Below, in pieces: positions 53,732 to 61,708 of a DNA stretch of 64,000 nucleotides. The notes beneath the pieces were generated by a model. The model saw only the letters and a program-made list of their open reading frames with translations. It had not been told where the DNA came from and searched no databases. The stretch is from contig JAWHQP010000001.1 of the NCBI GenBank assembly GCA_032586195.1, forward strand, positions 124,001-188,000. The letters are read 5' to 3'. Position numbers and translations under genes: made by a program. Origin of the DNA: JAWHQP01 sp032586195. GTDB taxonomy: Bacteria > Pseudomonadota > Gammaproteobacteria > Enterobacterales > Pasteurellaceae. Every line of letters starts with the position of its first letter. Within the stretch, counting starts at the first letter, position 1.

Positions 53732-54877
53732 CTACGCACAAAAATGGGTTATGAGTTTGCTCAGCAGCTCATGGGTCGGCTGAATAAATTCCGCCGCCAG
53801 AAATTCATCCGGCTGATGGGCTTGTTCAATGGAACCCGGACCCAGCACTAATGTCGGGCAAAGCCGCTGAATGTAGGGCGCCTCGGTACAGTAGTTAACC
53901 GCCCGGCATGAGGTGCCGAGCAGCTTTTCCACCAGCTGCACGATTTGGGCGGAATGTTCGCATTCATAACCGGGAATAGCATCATGCAGATTCCGGATAC
54001 TGAGGCGATCGCCGTATCGTTCGAACAGCGGTGCCAGTTTTATCCGCAGCATTTCATCAAGATCTTCCAACCGCATATTCGGCAGTGGGCGAAGATCAAA
54101 ATGCAGTTCGCAGCAGGCACAGATACGATTTACCGCATCACCGCCGTGAATCGCCCCAAAATTCATGGTCGGATAGGGGATTTTAAAGGCGGCGTGTTGA
54201 TATTTATCCCGCAGTTCATTACGCATTTGCATTAAATAGCCAGTCGCCTCATGCATCAGTTCAATAGCGTTAATCCCTTTGCTCGGCTCGCTGGAATGGC
54301 CGCTTTTTCCCACAATGCGTACGGCTTTGCCGATATGCCCCTTATGCGCCCGCACCGGTTGCAGCGAGGTGGGTTCGCCGATAATGGCGCAATCGGGGCG
54401 GATTAGGGCCTGCCGAGTGAAGGTGCGGGCACCGAGCATGGTGGTTTCTTCGTCCGCGGTGGCGAGAATACGCAGCGGCTTGGTCAGTTTGCTCAAATCC
54501 AGCTGCCGCACAGCATCCAGTACAAAGGCAAAAAAGCCTTTCATATCCGCCGTGCCTAAGCCGTAAAATCTGCCTTCTTTTTCCGTAAGTTTAAAGGGAT
54601 CAAAGCTCCAGCGGTTCTCGTCAAAGGGCACGGTATCCGTGTGTCCCGCCAGTAGTAAACCACCCTCGCTCTCGCCGTAAGTCGCAAGCAGGTTGTATTT
54701 TTCGTTGCTGTCCGTGATAGGCAGGATTTCTACCTTAAAGCCCAAAGTCGCCAGCCAGTCTCCTAATAATTCAATCAGTTTGCGGTTGGATTGATCCAAC
54801 TCATTGCCCACTCCGCTGATGGTCGGCACGGCAATGAGCTGTGAATACATATCTAAAAATCGAGGAAGTTTTTTCAT
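53732..54877 (-). CDS. argE: Acetylornithine deacetylase
   Basis: ArgE removes acetate from N-acetylornithine in the linear arginine route. It is an M20 metallopeptidase fold of 381 residues; metal-ligand and catalytic motifs are LAGHTDTVPFD, GTADMKGFFAF, ATADEETTMLGA and IIGEPTSLQP. It is divergent from argC, the E. coli arrangement, with 137 bases between. Confidence 0.96.
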   Translation of the reverse strand: MKKLPRFLDMYSQLIAVPTISGVGNELDQSNRKLIELLGDWLATLGFKVEILPITDSNEKYNLLATYGESEGGLLLAGHTDTVPFDENRWSFDPFKLTEKEGRFYGLGTADMKGFFAFVLDAVRQLDLSKLTKPLRILATADEETTMLGARTFTRQALIRPDCAIIGEPTSLQPVRAHKGHIGKAVRIVGKSGHSSEPSKGINAIELMHEATGYLMQMRNELRDKYQHAAFKIPYPTMNFGAIHGGDAVNRICACCELHFDLRPLPNMRLEDLDEMLRIKLAPLFERYGDRLSIRNLHDAIPGYECEHSAQIVQLVEKLLGTSCRAVNYCTEAPYIQRLCPTLVLGPGSIEQAHQPDEFLAAEFIQPTHELLSKLITHFCA

Positions 54878-54933
54878 GTGTCTGCTTTAGAGGTTGTTGC
54901 CGTTTGTTGTATTATAGATGGTAATAAATAAAG

Positions 54934-54970
54934 ATTGATTTATAAATAATTATGCATAAAATTAGCATAA
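54934..54970. promoter_or_regulatory. Possible ArgR operator region between argE and argC
   Basis: TGATT-TATA-AATAA at 54936-54949 agrees with eight of ten fixed positions of the ARG box (TGAAT-N4-ATTCA). A second dyad, TTATGC-N9-GCATAA, spans 54950-54970. The location between divergent arg genes is where E. coli has its operator. The match is imperfect, so this is tentative. Confidence 0.35.
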
Positions 54971-55014
54971 ATAATCAGTTGTAACAAATTTAATATCATT
55001 ATACGGGATTAGTT

Positions 55015-56046
55015 ATGTCAACAAAAGCAACAAAACAAGCGATAGTGATCGGGGCAAGCGGTTATACGGGGGCGGAGCTTGCCCGCATTCTTAGCCGGCA
55101 CGCCCAATTTCACCTTGCGGGCTTATATGTGTCAACCAACAGTAGTGATGCGAACAAGCCGATTTCCGCGCTTTATCCGCAACTGAAACAGGTATGCGAT
55201 TTGCCCTTGCGGCCGTTGCCCGAAACTCGCCAACATCTCACCGCACTTGCTCAAACCGCAGAGCTGGTTTTTTTAGCCACCGCGCATGAAGTCAGCCATG
55301 AGCTGGTACCGGTTTTTCTGGAAAAGGGTTGCAAAGTGTTTGATCTTTCCGGCGCGTATCGGGTGGATAATCTTGAGTTTTATCGCAAATTCTATGGTTT
55401 TGAGCATCAGTATCCCGAGTTGTTAAAGCAGGCGGTGTACGGTTTGGCGGAGTGGAATGCGGATAACATCAAGCACACCGATTTGGTGGCTGTGGCGGGC
55501 TGTTATCCGACGGTTTCCCAGCTCAGTCTGAAGCCGTTGATTGAAAATAATCTGCTGGATTTAACTCACTTGCCCGTGATTAATGCCGTGAGCGGTGTAA
55601 GCGGGGCAGGGCGCAAAGCCTCGCTGACCAGCAGTTTCTGTGAAGTGAGTTTAAATGCCTACGGAGTGTTTAATCACCGTCATCAGCCCGAAATCGCGAC
55701 CCATTTGGGCACGGAGGTGATTTTTACTCCGCACCTGGGGAATTTTAAACGTGGTATTTTAGCCACAATTACGGCAAAATTGCAGGCAGGTGTAAGCGAT
55801 GAACAAATCAAATCGGCGTATCGACAATATTATCGACATAAACTGTTGGTGCGTGTGTACGAACAAGGCTTGCCGAGCATTAAAGCGGTAGAATTCACCC
55901 CTTACTGCGATATTGGCTTTGTCAGTCAAAACGGCTATATCATTATTGTCGGGGCGGAGGATAATTTATTAAAAGGTGCGGCGGCACAAGCGGTGCAATG
56001 TGCTAATATTTGTTTTGGTTTTGATGAAGTATCAGGGTTAATTTAA
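55015..56046 (+). CDS. argC: N-acetyl-gamma-glutamyl-phosphate reductase
   Basis: ArgC reduces acetylglutamyl phosphate with NADPH, the third step of arginine synthesis. The 343-residue protein has the Rossmann motif VIGASGYTGAELARIL, the active-site cysteine in VAVAGCYPT, and NAVSGVSGAGRKASLTSSFCE. argB follows after 11 bases. A 9-base USS core lies at 55240. Confidence 0.97.
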   Translation: MSTKATKQAIVIGASGYTGAELARILSRHAQFHLAGLYVSTNSSDANKPISALYPQLKQVCDLPLRPLPETRQHLTALAQTAELVFLATAHEVSHELVPVFLEKGCKVFDLSGAYRVDNLEFYRKFYGFEHQYPELLKQAVYGLAEWNADNIKHTDLVAVAGCYPTVSQLSLKPLIENNLLDLTHLPVINAVSGVSGAGRKASLTSSFCEVSLNAYGVFNHRHQPEIATHLGTEVIFTPHLGNFKRGILATITAKLQAGVSDEQIKSAYRQYYRHKLLVRVYEQGLPSIKAVEFTPYCDIGFVSQNGYIIIVGAEDNLLKGAAAQAVQCANICFGFDEVSGLI

Positions 56047-56057
56047 GGCGGGGCGGG

Positions 56058-56831
56058 ATGAAACCTTTAGTGATTAAACTGGGTGGTGTATTATTGGATA
56101 CGCCGGCTGCAATGAACAATTTATTTACCGCGTTAGCCTGCTATCAAAAAGAGCTGCCGCGTCCGTTGCTGATAGTGCACGGCGGCGGTTGCATGGTGGA
56201 TGAACTGATGACACGTTTATCTTTGCCGGTGCGGAAGAAAAACGGTCTGCGGGTGACCCCGAGCGATCAGATTGATATTATCGTGGCGGCGTTAGCGGGT
56301 ATCGCCAATAAAACTCTGTTGGCTCAGGCGGCGAAATATCGTTTAAACCCGGTGGGATTATGTCTGGCGGACGGTGACATAGTCAAGGCGATGCAGCTTG
56401 ATCCCGAATTAGGTCATGTGGCGACGGTGTCACCTAAAAATCCCGAATTACTACATACCTTGCTTGGCGGCGGTTTTTTACCGATTATCAGTTCCATTGC
56501 AGTGGACGAGGAAGGACGTTTAATGAACGTGAACGCTGACCAAGCCGCGACGGCGATTGCCGCGCTCATTAATGCGGATTTGGTCATGATGTCAAACGTG
56601 GACGGCGTGTTGGACGGCAATAAACGGTTGATTGCCGAACTGAACGCGGCACAGATTGATCAGCTCGTGAGCGAGGGCATTATTACCGACGGCATGACAG
56701 TGAAGGTCAATGCCGCCCTTGATGCCGCGAAGATGCTAAATCGCGGCGTGGATATCGCCAACTGGAAATATCCGGAAAAACTCACCGCACTTTTTGCCGG
56801 CGAGATTATCGGCACGCGAATTAATCCTTAG
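56058..56831 (+). CDS. argB: Acetylglutamate kinase
   Basis: ArgB phosphorylates N-acetylglutamate. The 257-residue amino acid kinase has VIKLGGVLLDTP, the glycine loop LIVHGGGCMVDELM, RKKNGLRVTPSDQID and the C-terminal ITDGMTVKVNAALDA. It is of the short, E. coli-like type without an arginine-inhibition extension. A USS core lies at 56784-56793 near the 3' end. ldhA begins 46 bases later on the same strand. Confidence 0.97.
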   Translation: MKPLVIKLGGVLLDTPAAMNNLFTALACYQKELPRPLLIVHGGGCMVDELMTRLSLPVRKKNGLRVTPSDQIDIIVAALAGIANKTLLAQAAKYRLNPVGLCLADGDIVKAMQLDPELGHVATVSPKNPELLHTLLGGGFLPIISSIAVDEEGRLMNVNADQAATAIAALINADLVMMSNVDGVLDGNKRLIAELNAAQIDQLVSEGIITDGMTVKVNAALDAAKMLNRGVDIANWKYPEKLTALFAGEIIGTRINP

Positions 56832-56877
56832 CGAATTAATTTAGTCCTTAAATTAGTGCATTAAAGAGGAAGAAAAA

Positions 56878-57873
56878 ATGAAAATTGCTATGTATAGTAC
56901 CAAAAGCTACGATCGAAAATATTTTGAATTGGTTAATGTAAAATTTGGCTGCGATCTGGAATTTTTCGAATTCCCGCTGACGGAACAGACCGCCAAAATG
57001 GCTGAACACGCGGATGTGGTCTGCATTTTCGTAAATGATGACGGCAGCCGTAAAGTATTGGAAAAACTGGCGGCGTTAGGCGTGAAAACCATCGCTTTAC
57101 GCTGTGCCGGCTTTAATAACGTGGATCTCCAGGCGGCGAAAAGCCTGGGCTTGAACGTTGTCCGCGTGCCGGCTTATTCACCGGAAGCGGTAGCGGAGCA
57201 TACCGTGGGGCTGATGTTATCGTTGAACCGTCATATTCACCGTGCTTATCAGCGTACCCGCGAAGCCAATTTTTCTCTTGAAGGGTTAATCGGTTTTAAT
57301 ATGCACGGGCGTACCGTGGGCGTTATCGGCACGGGGAAAATCGGCGTTGCGGTAATGCGGATTCTTAAAGGCTTCGGCATGCATATTTTAGCCTATGATC
57401 CTTTCCAGAACCCGGCGGCGCTTGAATTGGGGGCAAAATACGTGGAGCTGGACGAACTCTACGCGCATTCCCATGTGATTACCCTGCACTGCCCCGCAAC
57501 ACCTGAAAACTATCATTTATTAAATGCCGACGCCTTCCGTAAAATGCGTGATGGTGTGATGATTATCAATACCAGCCGCGGTACTCTGATTGACACGTCG
57601 GCGGCGATTGAAGCGCTGAAACAACGCCGTATCGGTGCTTTGGGTATGGATGTTTATGAAAATGAACGGGAATTATTCTTTGAGGATAAATCCAATGAAG
57701 TCATCCTTGATGATGTGTTTCGCCGTTTGTCCTCCTGCCATAACGTGCTGTTGACGGGGCATCAGGCGTTTTTAACGGAAGAGGCGTTAACCAATATTGC
57801 GGAAGTTACGCTGGACAACATCTATCAATTATCGAAAACCGGCACTTGTGCAAATTTAGTACTGCCGAATTAA
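56878..57873 (+). CDS. ldhA: D-lactate dehydrogenase, fermentative
   Basis: LdhA reduces pyruvate to D-lactate with NADH in fermentation. The 331-residue 2-hydroxyacid dehydrogenase starts MKIAMYSTKSYDRKYFE, as does E. coli LdhA. It has the NAD-binding GVIGTGKIGVAVMRIL and the catalytic set Arg in NTSRGTLIDT, Glu in YENERELFFED and His in TGHQAFLTEEAL. AGAGGAAG precedes the ATG. It lies between argB (46 bases) and argH (25 bases), all on the plus strand; I see no terminator on either side. This location is unexpected for a fermentation gene. Confidence 0.96.
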   Translation: MKIAMYSTKSYDRKYFELVNVKFGCDLEFFEFPLTEQTAKMAEHADVVCIFVNDDGSRKVLEKLAALGVKTIALRCAGFNNVDLQAAKSLGLNVVRVPAYSPEAVAEHTVGLMLSLNRHIHRAYQRTREANFSLEGLIGFNMHGRTVGVIGTGKIGVAVMRILKGFGMHILAYDPFQNPAALELGAKYVELDELYAHSHVITLHCPATPENYHLLNADAFRKMRDGVMIINTSRGTLIDTSAAIEALKQRRIGALGMDVYENERELFFEDKSNEVILDDVFRRLSSCHNVLLTGHQAFLTEEALTNIAEVTLDNIYQLSKTGTCANLVLPN

Positions 57874-57898
57874 CCACAATTTATAAGAGAGAATCACT

Positions 57899-59275
57899 AT
57901 GGCACTTTGGGGTGGACGTTTTACACAAGCCGCAGATCAACGTTTTAAGGATTTTAACGATTCATTACGCTTTGATTATCGTCTGGCGGAACAGGATATC
58001 GAAGGTTCGATCGGCTGGTCTAAAGCGCTGGTCAGCGTTAATGTACTGACCGGCGAGGAACAGCAAACCTTGGAAAAAGCACTGAATGAATTATTAATTG
58101 AAGTGTGTTCCAATCCGCAATCCATCCTGCAGGACGATGCGGAAGATATCCACAGTTGGGTGGAAAGTAAACTGATCGACAAAGTGGGCAATTTGGGTAA
58201 AAAACTGCACACGGGGCGTAGCCGTAATGATCAGGTGGCGTTAGACATTAAACTCTGGTGTAAGCAGCAAGTGACGGAATTACAGCATTGCGTGCGTCAG
58301 CTGCAAGCCAAGTTGGTCGAAACCGCCGAACGTAACCAGCAGGCCGTTATGCCGGGTTACACTCATTTGCAGCGGGCCCAGCCGATTAGTTTTGCCCACT
58401 GGTGTATGGCTTATGTGGAAATGTTGGAACGCGATTATTCCCGCCTGGCGGACGCCTACCGCCGCATGGACAGCTGTCCGCTCGGCAGCGGCGCTTTGGC
58501 GGGCACGGCGTATCCGATCGATCGTGAACGGCTTGCTAAAGATCTCGGCTTTGCCTTTGCTACCCGCAACAGTTTGGACAGCGTATCCGATCGCGATCAT
58601 ATCGTCGAATTGCTTTCCGTCGCTTCCCTAAGTATGGCGCACCTTTCCCGTTTTGCGGAGGATATGATCATCTTCAATAGCGGCGAAGCGGATTTCGTGG
58701 AATTATCGGATCGGGTGACTTCCGGTTCATCTCTCATGCCGCAGAAGAAAAATCCCGACGCGTGCGAATTAATCCGCGGTAAAGCCGGTCGTGTGATGGG
58801 AGCCTTAACCGCTATGCTCGTCACCCTCAAAGGCCTGCCGCTGGCCTATAACAAGGACATGCAGGAAGACAAAGAAGGCATTTTTGACGCCCTGGATACC
58901 TGGCATGACTGTCTCACTATGGCGGCGTTTGTGTTAGACGATATCCGCGTGAATGTGGATCGTACCCGTGAAGCGGCGTTAAAAGGTTACTCCAACGCGA
59001 CCGAGTTGGCGGATTACTTGGTGGCGAAAGGCGTGCCGTTCCGTGATTCTCATCATATCGTGGGCGAAACTGTGGTGTACGCCATCAAAGTGCATAAGGG
59101 GCTGGAAGATCTCAGCGTGGAAGAATTCCGTCGGTTCAGTGATGCGGTGGATGAAGATGTGTATGAGATTCTCTCTCTGCAATCCTGCTTAGACAAACGC
59201 TGCGCCAAGGGCGGTGTATCACCATTGCGCGTGGCGGAGGCCATTGCGGAAGCGAAGGCGAGAATTTCAGCCTAA
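57899..59275 (+). CDS. argH: Argininosuccinate lyase
   Basis: ArgH splits argininosuccinate to arginine and fumarate. The 458-residue protein starts MALWGGRFTQAADQRFKDFN and has HTGRSRNDQVALD, TPGYTHLQRAQP-like MPGYTHLQRAQPISF, and the fumarase-superfamily signature GSSLMPQKKNPD. It ends the argCB-ldhA-argH run. argG is not in the window. Confidence 0.98.
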   Translation: MALWGGRFTQAADQRFKDFNDSLRFDYRLAEQDIEGSIGWSKALVSVNVLTGEEQQTLEKALNELLIEVCSNPQSILQDDAEDIHSWVESKLIDKVGNLGKKLHTGRSRNDQVALDIKLWCKQQVTELQHCVRQLQAKLVETAERNQQAVMPGYTHLQRAQPISFAHWCMAYVEMLERDYSRLADAYRRMDSCPLGSGALAGTAYPIDRERLAKDLGFAFATRNSLDSVSDRDHIVELLSVASLSMAHLSRFAEDMIIFNSGEADFVELSDRVTSGSSLMPQKKNPDACELIRGKAGRVMGALTAMLVTLKGLPLAYNKDMQEDKEGIFDALDTWHDCLTMAAFVLDDIRVNVDRTREAALKGYSNATELADYLVAKGVPFRDSHHIVGETVVYAIKVHKGLEDLSVEEFRRFSDAVDEDVYEILSLQSCLDKRCAKGGVSPLRVAEAIAEAKARISA

Positions 59276-59283
59276 CTAACGGG

Positions 59284-59310
59284 AAAAGGCATCATTGCGA
59301 TGCCTTTTTG
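59284..59310 (+). terminator. Terminator of argH
   Basis: AAAGGCATC (59285-59293) pairs with GATGCCTTT (59299-59307) around a five-base loop, followed by T residues. Confidence 0.9.
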
Positions 59311-59325
59311 TCAGTGTGAAGCCGC

Positions 59326-59355
59326 AAAGTGCGGTGTCGAACTCGTGAGTTTTTA
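59326..59355 (+). repeat. Uptake signal sequence, long form
   Basis: Core AAAGTGCGGT at 59326-59335 with GTCG and a GAGTTTTT tail, between the argH terminator and the stop of the next gene on the minus strand. Confidence 0.9.
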
Positions 59356-59357
59356 CA

Positions 59358-59762
59358 TTATGGCGTGAGCCATTTCTGTACCAGTTTATCCGTCACCTGT
59401 TCGTGCGACCACATGCTGCCGAGTTCCGGCAATGGGTATTTGCTGTGGTTGTAGCCCACCAAGCGTTCAAAATCGAACGCGGCGTGCGGATAACCGTTTA
59501 CCAGTAGAAAAGCCTGCTTGCCGTTTTCACTCCAGCAAATTTGAATCAGGCGCGGCTCGCTCAAGCCCTCGATGGCACTCACATTATACACCTGAAGGCT
59601 ATCTACCACGGGTTGAGGTTCTCGTGTGTTCAGAGCGTAAAAATAGCCGGTTTCACCGTCGTCTTCAAACATCACCACTAGATTTTCTTCCGTGGTGGAA
59701 TGGGCGCCGATTCGCTTTGCCTGACCGATTAAATGTTGGTTTTCCAGCACTAAATGTAACAT
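59358..59762 (-). CDS. Uncharacterised protein, DUF2251-like
   Basis: This 134-residue soluble protein has no signal peptide or membrane segment. It has a negatively charged beta-rich look (VVMFEDDGETGYFYALNT, LIQICWSENGKQAFLLVNGYPHAAFDF). I associate it with DUF2251, a small family of unknown function, with moderate confidence. It stands alone between converging argH and the divergent arginine-binding protein gene. Confidence 0.7.
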   Translation of the reverse strand: MLHLVLENQHLIGQAKRIGAHSTTEENLVVMFEDDGETGYFYALNTREPQPVVDSLQVYNVSAIEGLSEPRLIQICWSENGKQAFLLVNGYPHAAFDFERLVGYNHSKYPLPELGSMWSHEQVTDKLVQKWLTP

Positions 59763-59971
59763 GATATCTTCCTATAATAAAAACCGTTAAACGGTGAATA
59801 TCATCTAAGATAAGGGCGGCTTTGTCAATTTAAACTCAAATAATGAACAAACATCGGTCGGCCCTGAAAACTTGAGCTATACTGAAAACAAGACTAAGAT
59901 GAGAAAACTTTATTCTTATAAAAAAGCAAACCGTTCACATAATATTTATCACACTGATTAAGGATCACATT

Positions 59972-60700
59972 ATGAAAAAAGCCTTATTACTCACCGCACT
60001 TTTAGCCTCTGCTTCTCTGAGCGCGCAGGCCCGGGATTTGATCTTTGGTACCGAACCCAGCTATCCACCCTTTGAACAAACCACGGAAAAGGGCGATTTG
60101 GTCGGATTTGACATTGATATTGTGCAGGCAATCTGCAAAGAAATCGGAGCCGACTGTCAATTTAAGACGCAGGCGTTTGATTCCTTGATTCAAGAGGTGA
60201 AACAGAAACGTATTGACGCGGCGATTTCCGCCATTGACATCACCCCGGCGCGGGCCAAACAGGTGGCGTTTACCGATCCTTACTATGATAATTCCACCAG
60301 TTTCATTGCGGTAAGAGGCAAAATCAATCATCTTTCCGAAGTGAAAAATCTTGGCGTACAGAACGGTTCGACCTTCCAGCAATATATTGTGGCGGAAGCG
60401 GGGCAATATACGCCGAAAGCCTATCCGTCTCTGCCTGACGCGGTGTTAGACCTGAAAAACGGGCGCATTGACGCTATTTTCGGCGATAGCGCGTTATTGG
60501 CCGATATGATCAGCAAGGAAGAAAATTTGACCGTTATCGGCGATAAGGTGGAGAATAAAAAATATTTCGGCAACGGCGCCGGTATTGCCGTGAATAAAAA
60601 TAACCCTGAGTTAGTCGCCGAACTGAATAAAGGACTGGCGGCCATTAAAACTAACGGCGAATATCAGAAGATCTATGATAAATGGATGACGGCTAAATAA
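59972..60700 (+). CDS. artI: Arginine ABC transporter substrate-binding protein (ArtI/ArtJ-like)
   Basis: This 242-residue periplasmic binding protein has a signal peptide ending LSAQA near residue 20. The family 3 solute-binding fold shows FGTEPSYPPFEQ, VGFDIDIVQAICKEIG and the DAAISAIDITPARAKQVAFT ligand region. Similarity is closest to arginine- or basic amino acid-binding proteins. No permease or ATPase genes are adjacent, so it must work with a transporter encoded elsewhere, as E. coli ArtJ does. The USS core at 59993-60002 lies in the signal-peptide codons and encodes Thr-Ala-Leu. Ribosome binding site AAGGA precedes the ATG. Confidence 0.88.
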   Translation: MKKALLLTALLASASLSAQARDLIFGTEPSYPPFEQTTEKGDLVGFDIDIVQAICKEIGADCQFKTQAFDSLIQEVKQKRIDAAISAIDITPARAKQVAFTDPYYDNSTSFIAVRGKINHLSEVKNLGVQNGSTFQQYIVAEAGQYTPKAYPSLPDAVLDLKNGRIDAIFGDSALLADMISKEENLTVIGDKVENKKYFGNGAGIAVNKNNPELVAELNKGLAAIKTNGEYQKIYDKWMTAK

Positions 60701-60705
60701 AAACG

Positions 60706-60726
60706 AAGGGGTGATAGCCCCTTTTA
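60706..60726. terminator. Bidirectional terminator after artI
   Basis: AAGGGG (60706-60711) pairs with CCCCTT (60718-60723) with T-rich DNA on both outer sides, between two converging genes. Confidence 0.75.
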
Positions 60727-60728
60727 AC

Positions 60729-61358
60729 CTAGTCAAATTGTGTCACCCAGTGTTTGCTGTTATGCGCCTGAAAACAAAGTTCAACCTGTTGCGGTGTGTT
60801 TTTCTCATGATTCATCGGCGGAAGCTGATCCAGGGCAAAATACGCCGAACCGAGGGTTTCACTGTTAGGTTGAAACTCACCGCCGATTAAACGGCATTGT
60901 ACGAAGGTTTTCAGTACAGGATGGGCGAAAGGCGGAAAATTGCGTTTATGCTGTGCGTGAATGGCGACAATAAACTGGGGTTCGACTTCCAACCCCGCCT
61001 CTTCTTTCACTTCCTTAATGGTATTACTGTGCAGGGTTTCCAGCACATCCACCCAACCGCCGGGCAGCGACCACAGCCTGTCCGTTTCCTGTACCAACAG
61101 AATTTTGTCCTGCTGAAAAATGGCGGCACGAGTGTCGATTTTCGGCGTTTGATAGCCTTCTTCATTACAGAAGAGGCACTGCACTTTATCCGCAGGAATA
61201 TCGGTTTTGTAGCTTAACATTTCGGCGGCAATTTCCCGCAGCTGCCGGTAGCGTTCGATATCATAAATGTTTTTGCAATACGCCAAACCGTTTTGGGCGA
61301 TGCTCTGAATCTGAATCGCTCACGTAAGCCAAGGCTCGTGCAGAAGTTTATCGCTCAT
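60729..61358 (-). pseudogene. Nudix hydrolase with NUDIX_N2-type N-terminus, interrupted by an early stop codon
   Basis: From an ATG at 61358, with AGGTGGA just upstream, the frame reads MSDKLLHEPWLT, then TGA (61322-61320), then AIQIQSIAQNGLAYCKNIYD. The family usually has a tryptophan codon (TGG) at that place, so a one-base change explains the stop. With Trp restored the protein would have 209 residues, normal for this family. The Nudix box is GGWVDVLETLHSNTIKEVKEE followed by AGL, with Lys replacing the usual Arg of the REUXEE part; a four-residue metal site EVKEE is intact. The remaining open frame (from 61286) can start only at a TTG without a good ribosome site, so a functional product is doubtful. 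Substrates of the family are nucleoside diphosphate sugars or ADP-ribose types. Confidence 0.8.
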
Positions 61359-61708
61359 GTTCCACCTGAAAATAATGTTAAAAAAGTCCTGAAAACAACA
61401 CCGCACTTTTGATTGGAAAAATGGTCCGCTTTCCCGATTAGATAGCTCTGAGTTGAGTGTCGAACTCTATGCATATACAAGGTGCAAACCGTTTAAGTAA
61501 AGGTGTAATTCACGCCCATTATAAAATAGTAAATGTAATGAGTTAATACTTTTTTCACCTCGGTTCTTTGCGCTGATTGAGGTTTTTGCATACGCTTTTC
61601 ATGCAACAGCTGCATAATAGTGAAAAATCCGCCCCTTAGTCAGTCGGATAATTCCCGGCTGTTAAGAGGCGGATCACTTTTTACTTTGCTTGGAAATAGC
61701 GATTAAGT
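61359..61708. other. Intergenic region upstream of the Nudix gene and downstream of atoB
   Basis: These 350 bases contain a USS (core 61400-61409, minus orientation, with a GGACTTTTTT tail variant) and the atoB terminator at the right end. The middle part, about 61440-61620, is AT-rich and has no open frame or convincing RNA structure that I can name. It must hold the promoter of the minus-strand Nudix gene. Confidence 0.6.
61622..61675 (-). terminator. Terminator of atoB
   Basis: A 12-bp stem with one G-U pair (arms 61628-61639 and 61664-61675) is followed on the minus strand by five T residues, 33 bases after the atoB stop. Confidence 0.85.

Noticed and set aside
59763..59971. ARG box or small RNA upstream of artI.
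   Set aside because: No match good enough to the ARG-box pattern and no terminator-linked hairpin were found.
61320..61322. TGA as a selenocysteine codon in the Nudix gene.
   Set aside because: The family has tryptophan there, and no selenocysteine insertion hairpin is evident. A point mutation or read error is simpler.
1835..61409. Dispersed short repeats as insertion-sequence ends, REP elements or CRISPR repeats.
   Set aside because: All carry the known uptake-signal core, are scattered singly or as inverted pairs, and have no spacer array or transposase.
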